Notes: generated from the letters alone by a model not told the origin. 64,000 nucleotides of DNA from Ascidiaceihabitans donghaensis (GCF_900302465.1 NZ_OMOR01000001.1:310001-374000); one strand, 5' to 3'. Counted from the first letter of the stretch, positions 24,538 to 34,300 are shown. Made by a program: numbers and translations.

Positions 24538-26607
24538 TCAATCTACGGCCAACTCTGTGATTTCTCGGCGAAATGGCAGCGCGTCGCCGATGTCTTCCCC
24601 ATCCAGTTCCCGCGCATAGCGGTGGCCTGCGTAAGTGGCCCAAGCAATCGGCCCCGGTGCATTCGCATCGCCAATCAGTTTGACTGATTTGATACCCGCG
24701 TCGGCCCATTCTGCCTCGCGCGTTTTCAGGTCGTTATAGACGGCGTTGTTTTCCAAGCGCGAGGACACAAGCAGAATCCCGTCACATTCCAGCGGACGGG
24801 TTTGGTCGGTGAACATGCAATTGGTCACAACATGATCCGATGCGATTTCGACCACGCCGCGGTTCAGTTCAATCTGCACGCCCATCTCAGCCAAACGGCG
24901 ATGGATTTCATGTTGTTCAAGCGTGTTGAGCGTCCATTCACTGACGTAAGCGGCGGGGGTGACCAAAGTGACGGTACAGCCTTTCTGGATCAGTAGTTCT
25001 GCCATGACGCCGCCCATATAATAGTGGTCATCGTCATAGATCACCACATGCCCGCTTGGGGATGCGCCGTCCATCAGATCATCTGGCGTGAACAGTGGCA
25101 TTGCGACGTCCGTCGGAAACGGGACCACATGTTGGCGCGAAACACCGTCGCGGCGCCACTGCGATCCTGTGGCGATACAGACGTTTTCAAAGCCGAACTC
25201 AAGGATGCTATCTGCATCGAGTTCACTGTCGAAATAGCGTTCCACATTTGGCTTTTGGCTGATCTGGTATTCACGGTAATCGGCCACGCGACCCCAAGCG
25301 CTAAGCCCAGGAAGCATGCGCTCGCGCGCGACGCGGCCCCCTAAAACGGTGCCCGCTTCGGCCAATGCGACGTCATAGCCGCGCATCGCAGCCGCGCGTG
25401 TTGCTTCAAGTCCCGCAGGTCCAGCACCCACCACCAACACATTGGAACTGTTGCCTTTTGTGTTCATTCGTTCGGGGTGCCACCCTTTGCGCCATTCTTC
25501 CATGAACGTCGGGTTTTGGGTGCAGCGGCTGATCGACATGGTCATGTCACCGGTCACACATATGTTGCAGCCGATACATTCGCGGATGTCGTCGATGCGG
25601 CCCTCTTCGATCTTTTTGGGCAAAAACGGATCTGCAATTGACGGACGTGCGCAGCCGATGAAATCAAGCGTGCCTGTCTTGATCATTTTTGCCATCACAT
25701 CGGGGCTGGTGAAGCGACCAACGCCGACAATGGGCTTGTCCGTCAGCGCGTGGATGCCTTGAACCAGCGCATGCTGTGCCGCCTCTTCCTTAAAGCGCGA
25801 CGGGCCGGAACATTCTTCCCATGTGCCCTGTGCCAAATCCCAAAGGTCAGGCAGGTTGCGGTTCATATCGACAAATTCGCGCACCTCGGCGTTGGAAAAT
25901 CCAAGCTGCCCGATGGTTTCGTCCAAAGACACCCGCAAGGTGATTCCCATGGTATCGCCCACCGCATCGCGCACATCGGCGATGACCTCGTTCACAAACC
26001 GTGCGCGGTTTTCAAGGCTGCCACCGTATTCATCCGTCCGGTGGTTGGTGGCGCGGCTGAGGAAGTGTTGGAAAATTCCGAATCCATGCGCGCCATAAAG
26101 GCAAATCAGATCAAAGCCTGCGTTCCGGGATCGCTTTGCGGCATTCACGAACCACCGGCGCAGATCGCGGATGTCTGTCTTGTCTAGGGCACGCGCCTGA
26201 ACCGGATCATTGGTGAAGGTGCGGATGGGCTGGGCAGAGACCGCCAAGGGGACTTCTTTGGTGTAAAGGTTCGGGCCGTTCACGCCGGAATACGCCAGTT
26301 GAATTCCCGCAAGTGCGCCATGCGATTTCATGGCGTCTGACATCTTGCGCAACATGGGGATGTCTTTGTCTTCCCACAGGCGCAATTCGATGAACGGTGT
26401 GATTTCGGAGGTGTGGTGCATCTCGCATTGTTCGGTGAAAATCACACCCCAACCGCCTTCGGCTTTGGACCCGCGCATCGCGGCCGCCGCAGACGGATCG
26501 CGATATCCGCCACCGTTGCAATGGGGCACCTGATAAAACCGGTTTTTGGCGGTGACAGGCCCAATGTCCATCGGCTCAAATAGGATGTCGTAGCGGGGAT
26601 CACGCAC
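24538..26607 (-). CDS. Dimethylamine/trimethylamine dehydrogenase-family iron-sulfur flavoprotein
   Basis: The GTG start has AGGAG upstream and gives 689 residues. The N-terminal half is an Old-Yellow-Enzyme-type FMN barrel. Cys30 (YQVPHC) corresponds to the cysteine that covalently holds FMN in trimethylamine dehydrogenase. Tyr-Gly-Ala-His (the Y169/H172 pair) is kept. A 4Fe-4S cluster is formed by Cys344, Cys347, Cys350 and a later Cys. The C-terminal half has a nucleotide fold (VLVVGAGPAGLEA). The substrate bowl differs: Gln60 as in dimethylamine dehydrogenase, Asp354 in place of the third aromatic residue, and Cys where Asp267 would be. It oxidatively demethylates or deaminates some amine other than trimethylamine. 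Confidence 0.88.
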   Translation of the reverse strand: MRDPRYDILFEPMDIGPVTAKNRFYQVPHCNGGGYRDPSAAAAMRGSKAEGGWGVIFTEQCEMHHTSEITPFIELRLWEDKDIPMLRKMSDAMKSHGALAGIQLAYSGVNGPNLYTKEVPLAVSAQPIRTFTNDPVQARALDKTDIRDLRRWFVNAAKRSRNAGFDLICLYGAHGFGIFQHFLSRATNHRTDEYGGSLENRARFVNEVIADVRDAVGDTMGITLRVSLDETIGQLGFSNAEVREFVDMNRNLPDLWDLAQGTWEECSGPSRFKEEAAQHALVQGIHALTDKPIVGVGRFTSPDVMAKMIKTGTLDFIGCARPSIADPFLPKKIEEGRIDDIRECIGCNICVTGDMTMSISRCTQNPTFMEEWRKGWHPERMNTKGNSSNVLVVGAGPAGLEATRAAAMRGYDVALAEAGTVLGGRVARERMLPGLSAWGRVADYREYQISQKPNVERYFDSELDADSILEFGFENVCIATGSQWRRDGVSRQHVVPFPTDVAMPLFTPDDLMDGASPSGHVVIYDDDHYYMGGVMAELLIQKGCTVTLVTPAAYVSEWTLNTLEQHEIHRRLAEMGVQIELNRGVVEIASDHVVTNCMFTDQTRPLECDGILLVSSRLENNAVYNDLKTREAEWADAGIKSVKLIGDANAPGPIAWATYAGHRYARELDGEDIGDALPFRREITELAVD

Positions 26608-26658
26608 GGTGAGGCTCCTGTTGGAAAGCTGCTGTGTTTGCAGTCGTGACAGAATAAT

Positions 26659-26698
26659 GGCTTAGGCTAAAGTCGCAGTTATGGAATCACGGCTTAGG
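26659..26698. promoter_or_regulatory. Repeated GGCTTAGG motif in dehydrogenase promoter
   Basis: GGCTTAGG occurs at 26659-26666 and 26691-26698, 32 bp apart, between the LysR gene and the dehydrogenase gene. The same 8-mer (as CCTAAGCC) is at 30282-30289 in the monooxygenase/potA promoter region. It is a candidate binding site for the LysR regulator at 26714. Confidence 0.45.
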
Positions 26699-26713
26699 GT
26701 GGGCTTAAGTCTT

Positions 26714-27643
26714 TTACGACGCAGGGACACCGGGGTATCCCCATTTCGAGATCGACTGCGTTGCGTGATCAATGAAGGCATCCACGGATAAAACCGACCG
26801 TGCGCCGTGCGGGATCACGAACCCCAATCGCATAGGGCGGTGTGTGCCTTCCAATGGAATAAACCGCAATTCGCGCCCGTCAGGCGACAGGTCGGAATGG
26901 GGCCGGATGTTGGCCATGGAAAATCCGAAACCATTGGCCACCAATGACCGCATTACCGCCATATCGCGAGTCCGTTCCACGATTTTCGGGGCGACAGATG
27001 CCTGTTCAAAAATGCTAAGGAAATAGGTGCTGCTGATCGGCAGATCGAGCAAAACCATTGGATGATCCGCCAACATTTTGACCGAGACGGATTTGTGGTC
27101 TGCCAAAGGATGATACCCCGACACGACCGCATACAACGGCAGTGAGCGAACAGGGATGAACTCCAGATCAGGCGGAATTTCCAGATCATACGTTAAGGCC
27201 ACGTCAATTTCAGCGCATCTGAGCTTTTCGATCAGTGTCTCTTGGTCACATTCAAATTGCGAAACCTGTACGTCGGAATGAGCGTCTTGAAACCTGCGCC
27301 GGATTGCGGGCAACAACACCTGCACAAACGTCAAAAGGCAGCCGACATTCAGCGGGCCTTGCACGTTGCCCGATATGGTGCCCGCAAGCCGATTAAGACC
27401 TTCGGCCTCGTTCAGAACCCTGCGTGCCTGATCCATGAATTGCCGGCCTGCCTGCGTCAGGCTTAGGCCGTGGGCGTGTTTGCGTACAAAAAGCGGCAGG
27501 CCAAATTCAGCCTCTAACTGGGTGATCGCAGCCGAGATCGAGGGCGAAGACACGTTCACCATCGCACTTGCTTGCGCAATGGACCCCTGTTCGCCGACAG
27601 AGACGAAGTATTCCAATTGCCGCAATGTGAACCGTGATGCCAT
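26714..27643 (-). CDS. LysR-family transcriptional regulator
   Basis: The 309-residue protein has the N-terminal winged HTH (LRQLEYFVSVGEQGSIAQAS, SSPSISAAITQLE) and the two-lobe effector domain (DVALTYDLEIPPD, NGFGFSMANIR). It sits between the DUF1028 gene and the dehydrogenase gene on the same strand. Its effector is probably an amine intermediate of the pathway, by context only. Confidence 0.92.
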   Translation of the reverse strand: MASRFTLRQLEYFVSVGEQGSIAQASAMVNVSSPSISAAITQLEAEFGLPLFVRKHAHGLSLTQAGRQFMDQARRVLNEAEGLNRLAGTISGNVQGPLNVGCLLTFVQVLLPAIRRRFQDAHSDVQVSQFECDQETLIEKLRCAEIDVALTYDLEIPPDLEFIPVRSLPLYAVVSGYHPLADHKSVSVKMLADHPMVLLDLPISSTYFLSIFEQASVAPKIVERTRDMAVMRSLVANGFGFSMANIRPHSDLSPDGRELRFIPLEGTHRPMRLGFVIPHGARSVLSVDAFIDHATQSISKWGYPGVPAS

Positions 27644-27748
27644 TAATCCAACATGCCTGAACCGCAGGCAGGATCAAGCTGAATAAGGGGCCACATAAAT
27701 GGGGCCGGTGTGTAGATCTGCAAAAGCGGTGGCGCGATAAGAAAGGTC

Positions 27749-28423
27749 CTATTCGTCACCGGGGACGCCATAAGAAGGCGCCTCGCGAGGGTCAATTGCG
27801 CGTTGCACATAGGCGTCCAGTTGGGGCTTGTAGATTTCCCAAGCCGTTGCGACATTTTCGATTGGACAGGTTTCTGTCCAATCGCAGCGCAAATCCGCCA
27901 CGGGCCACGCGACCTTGTCCACTAACAGCATTCCAGCGGAATGAAGCGGCCCCGCTTCGCCACCCTGTGCCAGCCCCGCACGCATCGCGGCAATCAGGCG
28001 ATCTCCAAGATGCCCCGTGGACGCAAGAAACCCGTCCACAACCGCCTGCGGCACACCGTCGTTGGCCAACATGTTGCCGCCAGACGCCACATCCTGCGCT
28101 TGCGCTTGTGTCCAAATGCCAAGGGAATTCGGGCCGGAATGGATGGCTGTGGCGCCTGTTTTATCGACCGCCAGGACCTGACGGTATTCGATGAACTTTC
28201 CTTGCGATTGTACGGCTGCGATGGCCTCTGGCGCAGTCATCCCTTCGGCCATCAGATCAAGCGCCAATGGCCCCAGCGTTGGGTCCGTCACATTCTGTGA
28301 GGCGACGGCGCCAACGCCTGCGCGGGCATAGGCACATCGTGCCGCAACGGCAGGGGAAGAGGATGAAATCGCCAGACCAAACATGCCAGTCTCGGCGCAG
28401 CGTGCAACGAGGGAAAAGGTCAT
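27749..28423 (-). CDS. DUF1028 Ntn-hydrolase-like protein
   Basis: The 224-residue protein starts MTFSLVARCAETGMFGLAISSSSPAVAARC, which defines the DUF1028 family. The fold is predicted to resemble N-terminal nucleophile hydrolases, but the activity is not established. Its start overlaps the ridA stop by four bases (ATGA), so it is translated with RidA. DUF1028 genes often accompany amine, amino acid or pyrimidine catabolism genes; here the neighbours are a RidA and a flavin monooxygenase. Confidence 0.87.
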   Translation of the reverse strand: MTFSLVARCAETGMFGLAISSSSPAVAARCAYARAGVGAVASQNVTDPTLGPLALDLMAEGMTAPEAIAAVQSQGKFIEYRQVLAVDKTGATAIHSGPNSLGIWTQAQAQDVASGGNMLANDGVPQAVVDGFLASTGHLGDRLIAAMRAGLAQGGEAGPLHSAGMLLVDKVAWPVADLRCDWTETCPIENVATAWEIYKPQLDAYVQRAIDPREAPSYGVPGDE

Positions 28424-28836
28424 GCGGGGATCACCGCCGTGCCGTCAATTTCGACCAGCCATTCGGGCCGCGCGAGGGCCTGCACAACCAAACCTGTCGA
28501 CACCGGATGCACGCCTTTGATGTATTCCCCCATGGTGCGATAAACGGCTTCGCGGTGGCGCACGTCGGTGATGTAGACCACGACTTTGACAAGGTGCTCC
28601 ATCTCGCCGCCCGCTTCTTCGATCAGCTGTTTGATATTTTGCATGACTTTATGCGTCTGCTCGACTGGATCGTTGCTGGTGATGTTCACTGCGTCATCCA
28701 AATTCTGTGGACATTGGCCACGCAGCCAGACGGTCTTTCCGCCTTCCGTGACAACCGCTTGGCACAGATCATTGTCGAGGTTCTGTTCGGGATAGGTGTC
28801 CGAAGTGTTGAATTTGCGAATGCGGGTATGGGCCAT
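28420..28836 (-). CDS. ridA: RidA/YjgF-family protein
   Basis: The ATG at 28836, with AGGAA upstream, gives 138 residues. The RidA core is visible (VWLRGQCPQNLD, VKVVVYITDVRHREAVY, GLVVQALARPEWLVEIDGTAV). The Arg in LARPEWLVE corresponds to the substrate-binding region. RidA proteins hydrolyse reactive enamine or imine intermediates such as 2-aminoacrylate. In this cluster it may deal with imines released by the amine-oxidising flavoenzymes. It is 16 bp after the monooxygenase gene. Confidence 0.88.
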   Translation of the reverse strand: MAHTRIRKFNTSDTYPEQNLDNDLCQAVVTEGGKTVWLRGQCPQNLDDAVNITSNDPVEQTHKVMQNIKQLIEEAGGEMEHLVKVVVYITDVRHREAVYRTMGEYIKGVHPVSTGLVVQALARPEWLVEIDGTAVIPA

Positions 28837-28852
28837 TTGGACGTTCCTATAG

Positions 28853-30130
28853 TTATTCTGCGGCGGGGCGCACGATTTCAGCGGCACCACGATAATCGGC
28901 GTAGGCGCGTTGAATGCCAATCTGGTCTGCGACAAATTTTGCATCATGCCAGACACCCCAAAGAAAGGTCGATCCACGCCGTGACTGCCACGGCAGACCC
29001 AGAAAATAGACGCCGGGTTCTTTAGATACGCCGCGTTGGTGGATGGGCGCGCCTTTGTCATCAAAGGCATCGACCTTAAGCCAGCCGAAATCCTGTTTGT
29101 ATCCGGTTGCCCAAATGATCGTCGTGATACCCTCTGCCGCCAGATCAAGACTGCCGATGGGATCACTTAGGCTTGCCGGATCAGAGAACACCTCGCGTGC
29201 TTCTGGTTCTGGAGGCAGGTCAAGGCCCATTTGCGTCACGTAAGCATCTGCCGCATCCAACAGATCAAGGTAATTTTCGTCACCCGCTGCAACATTTTCC
29301 TTTAGGTCATCCGCAAATGAAAGCGTGCCGTCCGCATATTTGTCAGTAAGACCAAGAAGCGTCACGCCTTCGTGTCCAAGGCGGCGGAAATCCATGGTGC
29401 GACCTCCATATGCACCACTGACCGAGATCGTCACATGTTCGGTGCCGGGTTCTTGGGCGGCAAGATCCCATAATCCCAAAACACCCAACCACCACACAAA
29501 ATCGCGCCCGCGATAGCGGCGCGGTGGGCGGTCGTGTGGGCCAACGGACAAAAACACGTTGCGCCCCGCCCTGTTCAATTCATCCGCAATCTGCGCCCCG
29601 GACGATCCGGCCCCAACGACCATAACCGCCCCTGCATCAAGTTGGTCGGGGTTGCGGTAGTCGGCGGAATGTATCTGTGTCACCGGCGCGGCAGCTGGGA
29701 CAATCGGTGGGATCACCGGATGTTGAAATGCGCCCGTTGCAGATACGATGCGCGCAGCCTCGATCACGCCATTTGTGGTCTCGACGCGAAATCCGGCACG
29801 ATCGGGCAAGCGTTCGGCCTTGATCACTTCCACACCCGTTCGCACAGGCGCGTCCACCATCGCCGCATATTCTTCGATGTAGTCGGCGACGCGATCTTTG
29901 CCGACGAATTCATCAGGTGCGTTGCCGTTAAATTCCATGTTGGGGAACCGATCGTGCCAGACAGGGCCGTTTGTCACCAAAGCGTCCCACCGCGACGTAC
30001 GCCAGGCCTCGGCGATGCGATCTTTTTCAAGCACTAGAAACGGGACGCCCTGTTTGCCCAGATGTTCACACAGCGCAATTCCCGCTTGCCCCGCCCCAAC
30101 AACAAGCGTGTCTATGGTTTCAACTGGCAT
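28853..30130 (-). CDS. Flavin-containing monooxygenase-like protein
   Basis: The ATG at 30130, preceded by GGGGGGA, gives 425 residues; 30175 is a weaker start. The FAD-binding motif is VVGAGQAGIALCEHLG, and the NADPH-binding motif is VMVVGAGSSGAQIADEL. The ATGYKQDFGW segment is typical of class B flavin monooxygenases. The FMO identity box is only partly matched, so N-oxygenation, S-oxygenation and Baeyer-Villiger activity are all possible. It heads the operon with ridA and DUF1028. Confidence 0.85.
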   Translation of the reverse strand: MPVETIDTLVVGAGQAGIALCEHLGKQGVPFLVLEKDRIAEAWRTSRWDALVTNGPVWHDRFPNMEFNGNAPDEFVGKDRVADYIEEYAAMVDAPVRTGVEVIKAERLPDRAGFRVETTNGVIEAARIVSATGAFQHPVIPPIVPAAAPVTQIHSADYRNPDQLDAGAVMVVGAGSSGAQIADELNRAGRNVFLSVGPHDRPPRRYRGRDFVWWLGVLGLWDLAAQEPGTEHVTISVSGAYGGRTMDFRRLGHEGVTLLGLTDKYADGTLSFADDLKENVAAGDENYLDLLDAADAYVTQMGLDLPPEPEAREVFSDPASLSDPIGSLDLAAEGITTIIWATGYKQDFGWLKVDAFDDKGAPIHQRGVSKEPGVYFLGLPWQSRRGSTFLWGVWHDAKFVADQIGIQRAYADYRGAAEIVRPAAE

Positions 30131-30249
30131 AGGCGTGATCCCCCCGAGCGTGATGTGTTTTGGATGTGGTTTCATCCGCTTGTGTTCCAGTTCTGCCTTT
30201 AGCTGCGCGTGGGGGAAAGAAGTGTCTACATTAGTCCTGATTAGGTCTT

Positions 30250-30289
30250 GGCTAAGTTTTTGTGTGAAAAGGAAGGATTCACCTAAGCC
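30250..30289. promoter_or_regulatory. Motif pair in the monooxygenase/potA intergenic region
   Basis: GGCTAAG at 30250-30256 and CCTAAGCC at 30282-30289 are 32 bp apart. This is the same spacing as the two GGCTTAGG copies ahead of the dehydrogenase gene. It suggests a common regulator for both halves of the amine locus. Confidence 0.4.
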
Positions 30290-30335
30290 CGCCTTCGGCA
30301 GAAACGATTTCTTAACATCCCACGCTTCGTCTTAA

Positions 30336-30373
30336 CCTTTGCCAAGGAACCTGCGGGATGGCTTTGGCAAAGG
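30336..30373. promoter_or_regulatory. Inverted repeat upstream of potA
   Basis: CCTTTGCCAA (30336-30345) and TTGGCAAAGG (30364-30373) are perfect 10-bp inverted arms with an 18-nt loop, 39 bp before the potA ATG. It may be an operator or a leader stem-loop. There is no U-tract. Confidence 0.45.
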
Positions 30374-30412
30374 CTGTGCATGCTGGGTTCCTTACAATGC
30401 TGGGGGACACCA

Positions 30413-31504
30413 ATGCAGGACACTGCGGAAATTGCGGTTGATGTGCGCGGCGCGGTCAAGCGCTACGGAAGTTTCACCGCCCTGCAAAAAATTTCGCTTG
30501 GCATACGGGACAATGAATTTTTCACCCTTTTGGGTCCCTCTGGCTGTGGGAAAACCACACTGCTACGCATGATTGCGGGTTTTGAAGACGTCACAGAAGG
30601 CGGGATTTTTCTGTTTGGCGACGAGATCGCGAAACTGGCGCCAAACCAGCGCCCCGTGAATACGGTGTTTCAGAACTACGCGCTGTTTCCGCATATGACG
30701 ATCCTTGATAACGTGGGGTTCGGCCTTGAGATGAAAGGCGCCTCGCGATCGGATGCGCGTAAACGTGCCGGAGAGATGCTTGAGCTGGTCCAACTGACGC
30801 AATTCGCCCACCGCAAACCGGCGCAACTGTCGGGTGGTCAACAGCAGCGTGTTGCCTTGGCCCGCGCCTTGGCCCCATCCCCCAAAGTTTTGCTGCTGGA
30901 TGAGCCGTTGTCCGCGCTTGATCTGAAGCTGCGCAAGGCCATGCAGATTGAACTGAAACACATTCAACGCGAGACCGGCATTACCTTTATTTTTGTGACC
31001 CACGATCAGGAAGAAGCGCTGACCATGTCCGACAGGATTGCGGTTATGTCTGCGGGTGAATTGCAACAACTTGGCGCACCGCGTGATATTTACGAACACC
31101 CGCGCAACATGTTTGTGGCGGATTTCATCGGCGACACGAACCTTCTGGAGGTGTCCGTCGACAAGATCACCGACGGGCGCGCCCTGTGTTCCATTGGTGG
31201 GGCCAACACGCTGAGCTGCATGGCGGTGGACGGGGTGGATGTGGGTGCAAAAGTGCATTTGTCTGTACGCCCCGAACGGTTGACGCTGTCGGACAGCGCA
31301 CTGTCACCCGAAAGCCTGCCCGGAAAAGTCGTTGAGAATATTTTCATCGGCACCGACATCAATACGATCATCGACCTTGATGATGGCCCGCAGTTTACGA
31401 TCCGCACCTCTAATTCGGACCGTGGCAACAAGCGGATTATCGACATCGGCAGTCCCGCCTTCGTCAATATGGAAGCAGGTGCTGCGCGCCTGTTGGTTGA
31501 TTAA
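30413..31504 (+). CDS. potA: Polyamine ABC transporter ATPase
   Basis: The ATG at 30413, with GGGGGA upstream, gives 363 residues. The ATPase motifs are canonical: GPSGCGKTT, LSGGQQQRVALARAL, LLLDEPLSALD and VTHDQEEALT. A TOBE regulatory domain follows at the C-terminus. It starts a potABCD operon that imports putrescine, spermidine or a related amine. Its stop overlaps the potB start (TAATG). Confidence 0.9.
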   Translation: MQDTAEIAVDVRGAVKRYGSFTALQKISLGIRDNEFFTLLGPSGCGKTTLLRMIAGFEDVTEGGIFLFGDEIAKLAPNQRPVNTVFQNYALFPHMTILDNVGFGLEMKGASRSDARKRAGEMLELVQLTQFAHRKPAQLSGGQQQRVALARALAPSPKVLLLDEPLSALDLKLRKAMQIELKHIQRETGITFIFVTHDQEEALTMSDRIAVMSAGELQQLGAPRDIYEHPRNMFVADFIGDTNLLEVSVDKITDGRALCSIGGANTLSCMAVDGVDVGAKVHLSVRPERLTLSDSALSPESLPGKVVENIFIGTDINTIIDLDDGPQFTIRTSNSDRGNKRIIDIGSPAFVNMEAGAARLLVD

Positions 31505-32430
31505 TGGCAGGGGGTGCTGCATCGGGCGGGTCATCCGCGTCAGATACTTACGCAAAGGCGCGACACTGGTTGCTGTTGCCGTCTTGGGTCGTGCTGGGGG
31601 TCTTTGTCTTTGCACCTGTCTGCGTGATGTTGATCTATTCGTTCCTGACAAAAGAATTTCGTGGCGGCGTCATTTGGGAACCCTCGCTGGCCGCCTATGA
31701 TCAGTTCTTTTTTGACCGCGGGTTGTTTGGCGACAGCGATCCAACCCTCCAATGGACCTATATCAGTATCTTCTGGCGCTCGATCTGGCAGGCGGGTCTT
31801 GCGACAATTCTTTCACTGCTGATCGGATTTCCAACCGCCTATTTTATTGCGACGCGCCCAGAAAAAACCCGTGCCCTATGGGTGTTTTTGATCACAATTC
31901 CTTATTGGGTGAACTTGCTGATCCGCACGGTTTCGATGAAATTCCTGCTGCGCGATGAAGGGCCAATGAACGATTTCCTCATCAGCGCAGGGCTGATCGA
32001 TGACCCGCTGCGCATCATCAACACCAACCTCGCTGTGCAACTGGGACTGTTTTACAGCTATTTGCCGTTTATGGTTCTGCCAATTTACGCCGCCGTTGAG
32101 CGCTATAACTTTACCATGAGCGAGGCCGCCGCAGACCTTTACGCCTCAAAATTCACCACCCTGCGCCGCATCGTTTTGCCTGCTGTGAAACCCGGTGTGA
32201 TTGCGGGCTGCATTCTGGTTTTTGTACCCAGCCTCGGCGCGTTTCTGGCCCCTGATCTATTGGGCGGTGCCAAAACATTCATGATCGGTTCACTGATTGA
32301 AGAGCAGTTCAAAGGCAACGCTGGCAACTGGCCGTTTGGGGCCGCCGCCTCGATGATCCTGCTGACAATGGTAATGGTTGTCCTGTTGCTCTTTGCCCGT
32401 CAGCAACGCCAGGCAGGGGGGCAGGCATGA
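31504..32430 (+). CDS. potB: Polyamine ABC transporter permease PotB
   Basis: The 308-residue permease has six membrane helices and the EAA loop ([25 protein letters not shown]). It carries an N-terminal polar extension ([16 protein letters not shown]). It overlaps potA by one base and potC by four bases, so the genes are translationally coupled. Confidence 0.9.
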   Translation: MAGGAASGGSSASDTYAKARHWLLLPSWVVLGVFVFAPVCVMLIYSFLTKEFRGGVIWEPSLAAYDQFFFDRGLFGDSDPTLQWTYISIFWRSIWQAGLATILSLLIGFPTAYFIATRPEKTRALWVFLITIPYWVNLLIRTVSMKFLLRDEGPMNDFLISAGLIDDPLRIINTNLAVQLGLFYSYLPFMVLPIYAAVERYNFTMSEAAADLYASKFTTLRRIVLPAVKPGVIAGCILVFVPSLGAFLAPDLLGGAKTFMIGSLIEEQFKGNAGNWPFGAAASMILLTMVMVVLLLFARQQRQAGGQA

Positions 32431-33233
32431 GCGACAACACAGATGTCAAAACCTACGCGGGCTTCAAAGCGATGACGGTGCTGTGCCTTGTCATCCTTTA
32501 TGCGCCGCTGGCTGTGGTGACGATCTATTCTTTTAACGCCTCTGCCTCGATCACGGTCTGGGAAGGGCTGTCGCTGCGCTGGTATGTCGATGTGTTTGTT
32601 GGGCCGGAAAGCGCCAAATTCCAGAAAGCGGCGATAAATTCGTTCTCGATTGCGATCATCGCGGCCACGGCGGCCACCGCCATCGCGACCGCTGCGGCGA
32701 CTGCGATTGTACGGGGTGGCAAATACAAATTGCGCACGCCCTCGCTGGGATTGATCACGTTGCCGATCATGGTGCCTGAAATCGTGCTGGCTGTGGCGAC
32801 GTTGATTTTCTTCAATTCCGTGGGTTTCACACGCGGCTATATGACGATCCTTGTGGCGCATATCGCGTTTTGCATCCCCTTTGCCTATCTGCCCATTCAA
32901 GCGCGGATGCAGGGGATTGAGGACACCTATGAACATGCTGCGATGGACCTTTATGCGACGCGCGCACAAGCTTTCCGGCGCATTCTTTTACCTTTGATGA
33001 TGCCCGGCATTATCTCGGGGTTTTTGCTGGCGTTCATTGTCAGCCTCGACGATTTCATCATCACCAATTTTGTCAAAGGTGCCGGGATTGAGACCTTGCC
33101 GACGGCGATTTTCGGGTCGGTGAAACAGGGTTTGAAACCCAACATCATGGCTATCTCGACGATGCTGCTGGGCCTCTCAATCGTGATGGTGACGATATCA
33201 TACTTCGTATCAAAAACAGACAATACAAAATGA
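32427..33233 (+). CDS. potC: Polyamine ABC transporter permease PotC
   Basis: The 268-residue permease has six helices and the EAA loop ([25 protein letters not shown]). It pairs with PotB to form the membrane channel. It lies 19 bp ahead of the binding-protein gene. Confidence 0.9.
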   Translation: MSDNTDVKTYAGFKAMTVLCLVILYAPLAVVTIYSFNASASITVWEGLSLRWYVDVFVGPESAKFQKAAINSFSIAIIAATAATAIATAAATAIVRGGKYKLRTPSLGLITLPIMVPEIVLAVATLIFFNSVGFTRGYMTILVAHIAFCIPFAYLPIQARMQGIEDTYEHAAMDLYATRAQAFRRILLPLMMPGIISGFLLAFIVSLDDFIITNFVKGAGIETLPTAIFGSVKQGLKPNIMAISTMLLGLSIVMVTISYFVSKTDNTK

Positions 33234-33252
33234 CAACAAGGGAGCTAAACAC

Positions 33253-34281
33253 ATGAAATACCTAACAACATCCGCTATGGCCTTAGCGCTGATGGCAAAT
33301 GCCGCCGCAGCTGACGGTGATCTGGTGATCTATCACTGGTTTGAATACATGCCAGCGGAACTGCTGGAAAAATTCACAGCTGAAACCGGCATCAACGTGA
33401 CAATGGACACCTACGATTCCAACGAGGCGATGCTTGCCTCGCTGAAAGCCGGCGGCATGGGCACTTATGACGTCGCCGTGCCGGGCGATTACATGGTGGC
33501 GATCATGGCGGGCGAAGGGTTGCTGGATACGATTGCAGACGGCGAGCTGTCCAACAAAGGCAACATCGCAGCTGAATGGGCAGATCCGTCGTTTGATCCG
33601 GGCCGCACACATTCCATTCCCTATCAGTGGGGCTCCACGTCCTTTGCCGTCGATACGGCCGCCTATGATGGTGACATCAACACAACCGACTTGCTGTTCA
33701 ACCCACCAGCCGAACTGGCAGGCAAGATCAACATGCTAGACAGTCAAGGCGAAGTCATGGCGCTTGCCTCGCTGCATATGGGTATTCCGCAATGTTCGTC
33801 AGACCGGGCCCAACTGAGCGCGTTGAACGATATGCTGCAAGGCGCGAAAGCGAACTGGGCGTCGTTTAATTCAGATACAGCGCGCGAAGTGCTTGTGTCC
33901 GGTGACGCATCCGTTGGCATGATCTATGACGGTTTCAGCGCTAAGGCACGCGCAGAACGCGACACGATCAAATACGCCTTCCCGACACAAGGCTATGTCG
34001 TGTGGATGGACAATGTTGTTCTTCTGAACGACGCCCCAAACCGTGAAAACGCGGTAAAGTTCATGGATTTCCTGCTTGAGCCTGAAAACATCTCGGCTGT
34101 GTCCAACTATGCGCGGTATGGCTTGGGCGTGTCGGGCGCGGAGGAATTCCTTGATCCGGCATTGGCCACATTGCCAGAAGCAAATCCGCCTGCCACGGCT
34201 GGCGCTGGTGCGTTTATCGAAGTGTGCGATCAAGAAACCCAAGCGGTTTACGACCAAATCTGGACCAACCTGAAAAACTGA
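33253..34281 (+). CDS. potD: Polyamine-binding periplasmic protein, PotD/PotF class
   Basis: The 342-residue protein has a signal peptide ending NAAAADG. The mature start is VIYHWFEYMPAELLEKF, and YDVAVPGDYMVAIM follows, as in PotD/PotF. Acidic and aromatic residues in the cleft (GYVVWMDNVVLLND) suit a cationic diamine ligand. The exact polyamine is not determinable. The operon partner downstream is an acetylpolyamine amidohydrolase, which hints at acetylated or modified polyamines. Confidence 0.9.
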   Translation: MKYLTTSAMALALMANAAAADGDLVIYHWFEYMPAELLEKFTAETGINVTMDTYDSNEAMLASLKAGGMGTYDVAVPGDYMVAIMAGEGLLDTIADGELSNKGNIAAEWADPSFDPGRTHSIPYQWGSTSFAVDTAAYDGDINTTDLLFNPPAELAGKINMLDSQGEVMALASLHMGIPQCSSDRAQLSALNDMLQGAKANWASFNSDTAREVLVSGDASVGMIYDGFSAKARAERDTIKYAFPTQGYVVWMDNVVLLNDAPNRENAVKFMDFLLEPENISAVSNYARYGLGVSGAEEFLDPALATLPEANPPATAGAGAFIEVCDQETQAVYDQIWTNLKN

Positions 34282-34300
34282 CCGACAGTCGGGTACAATC

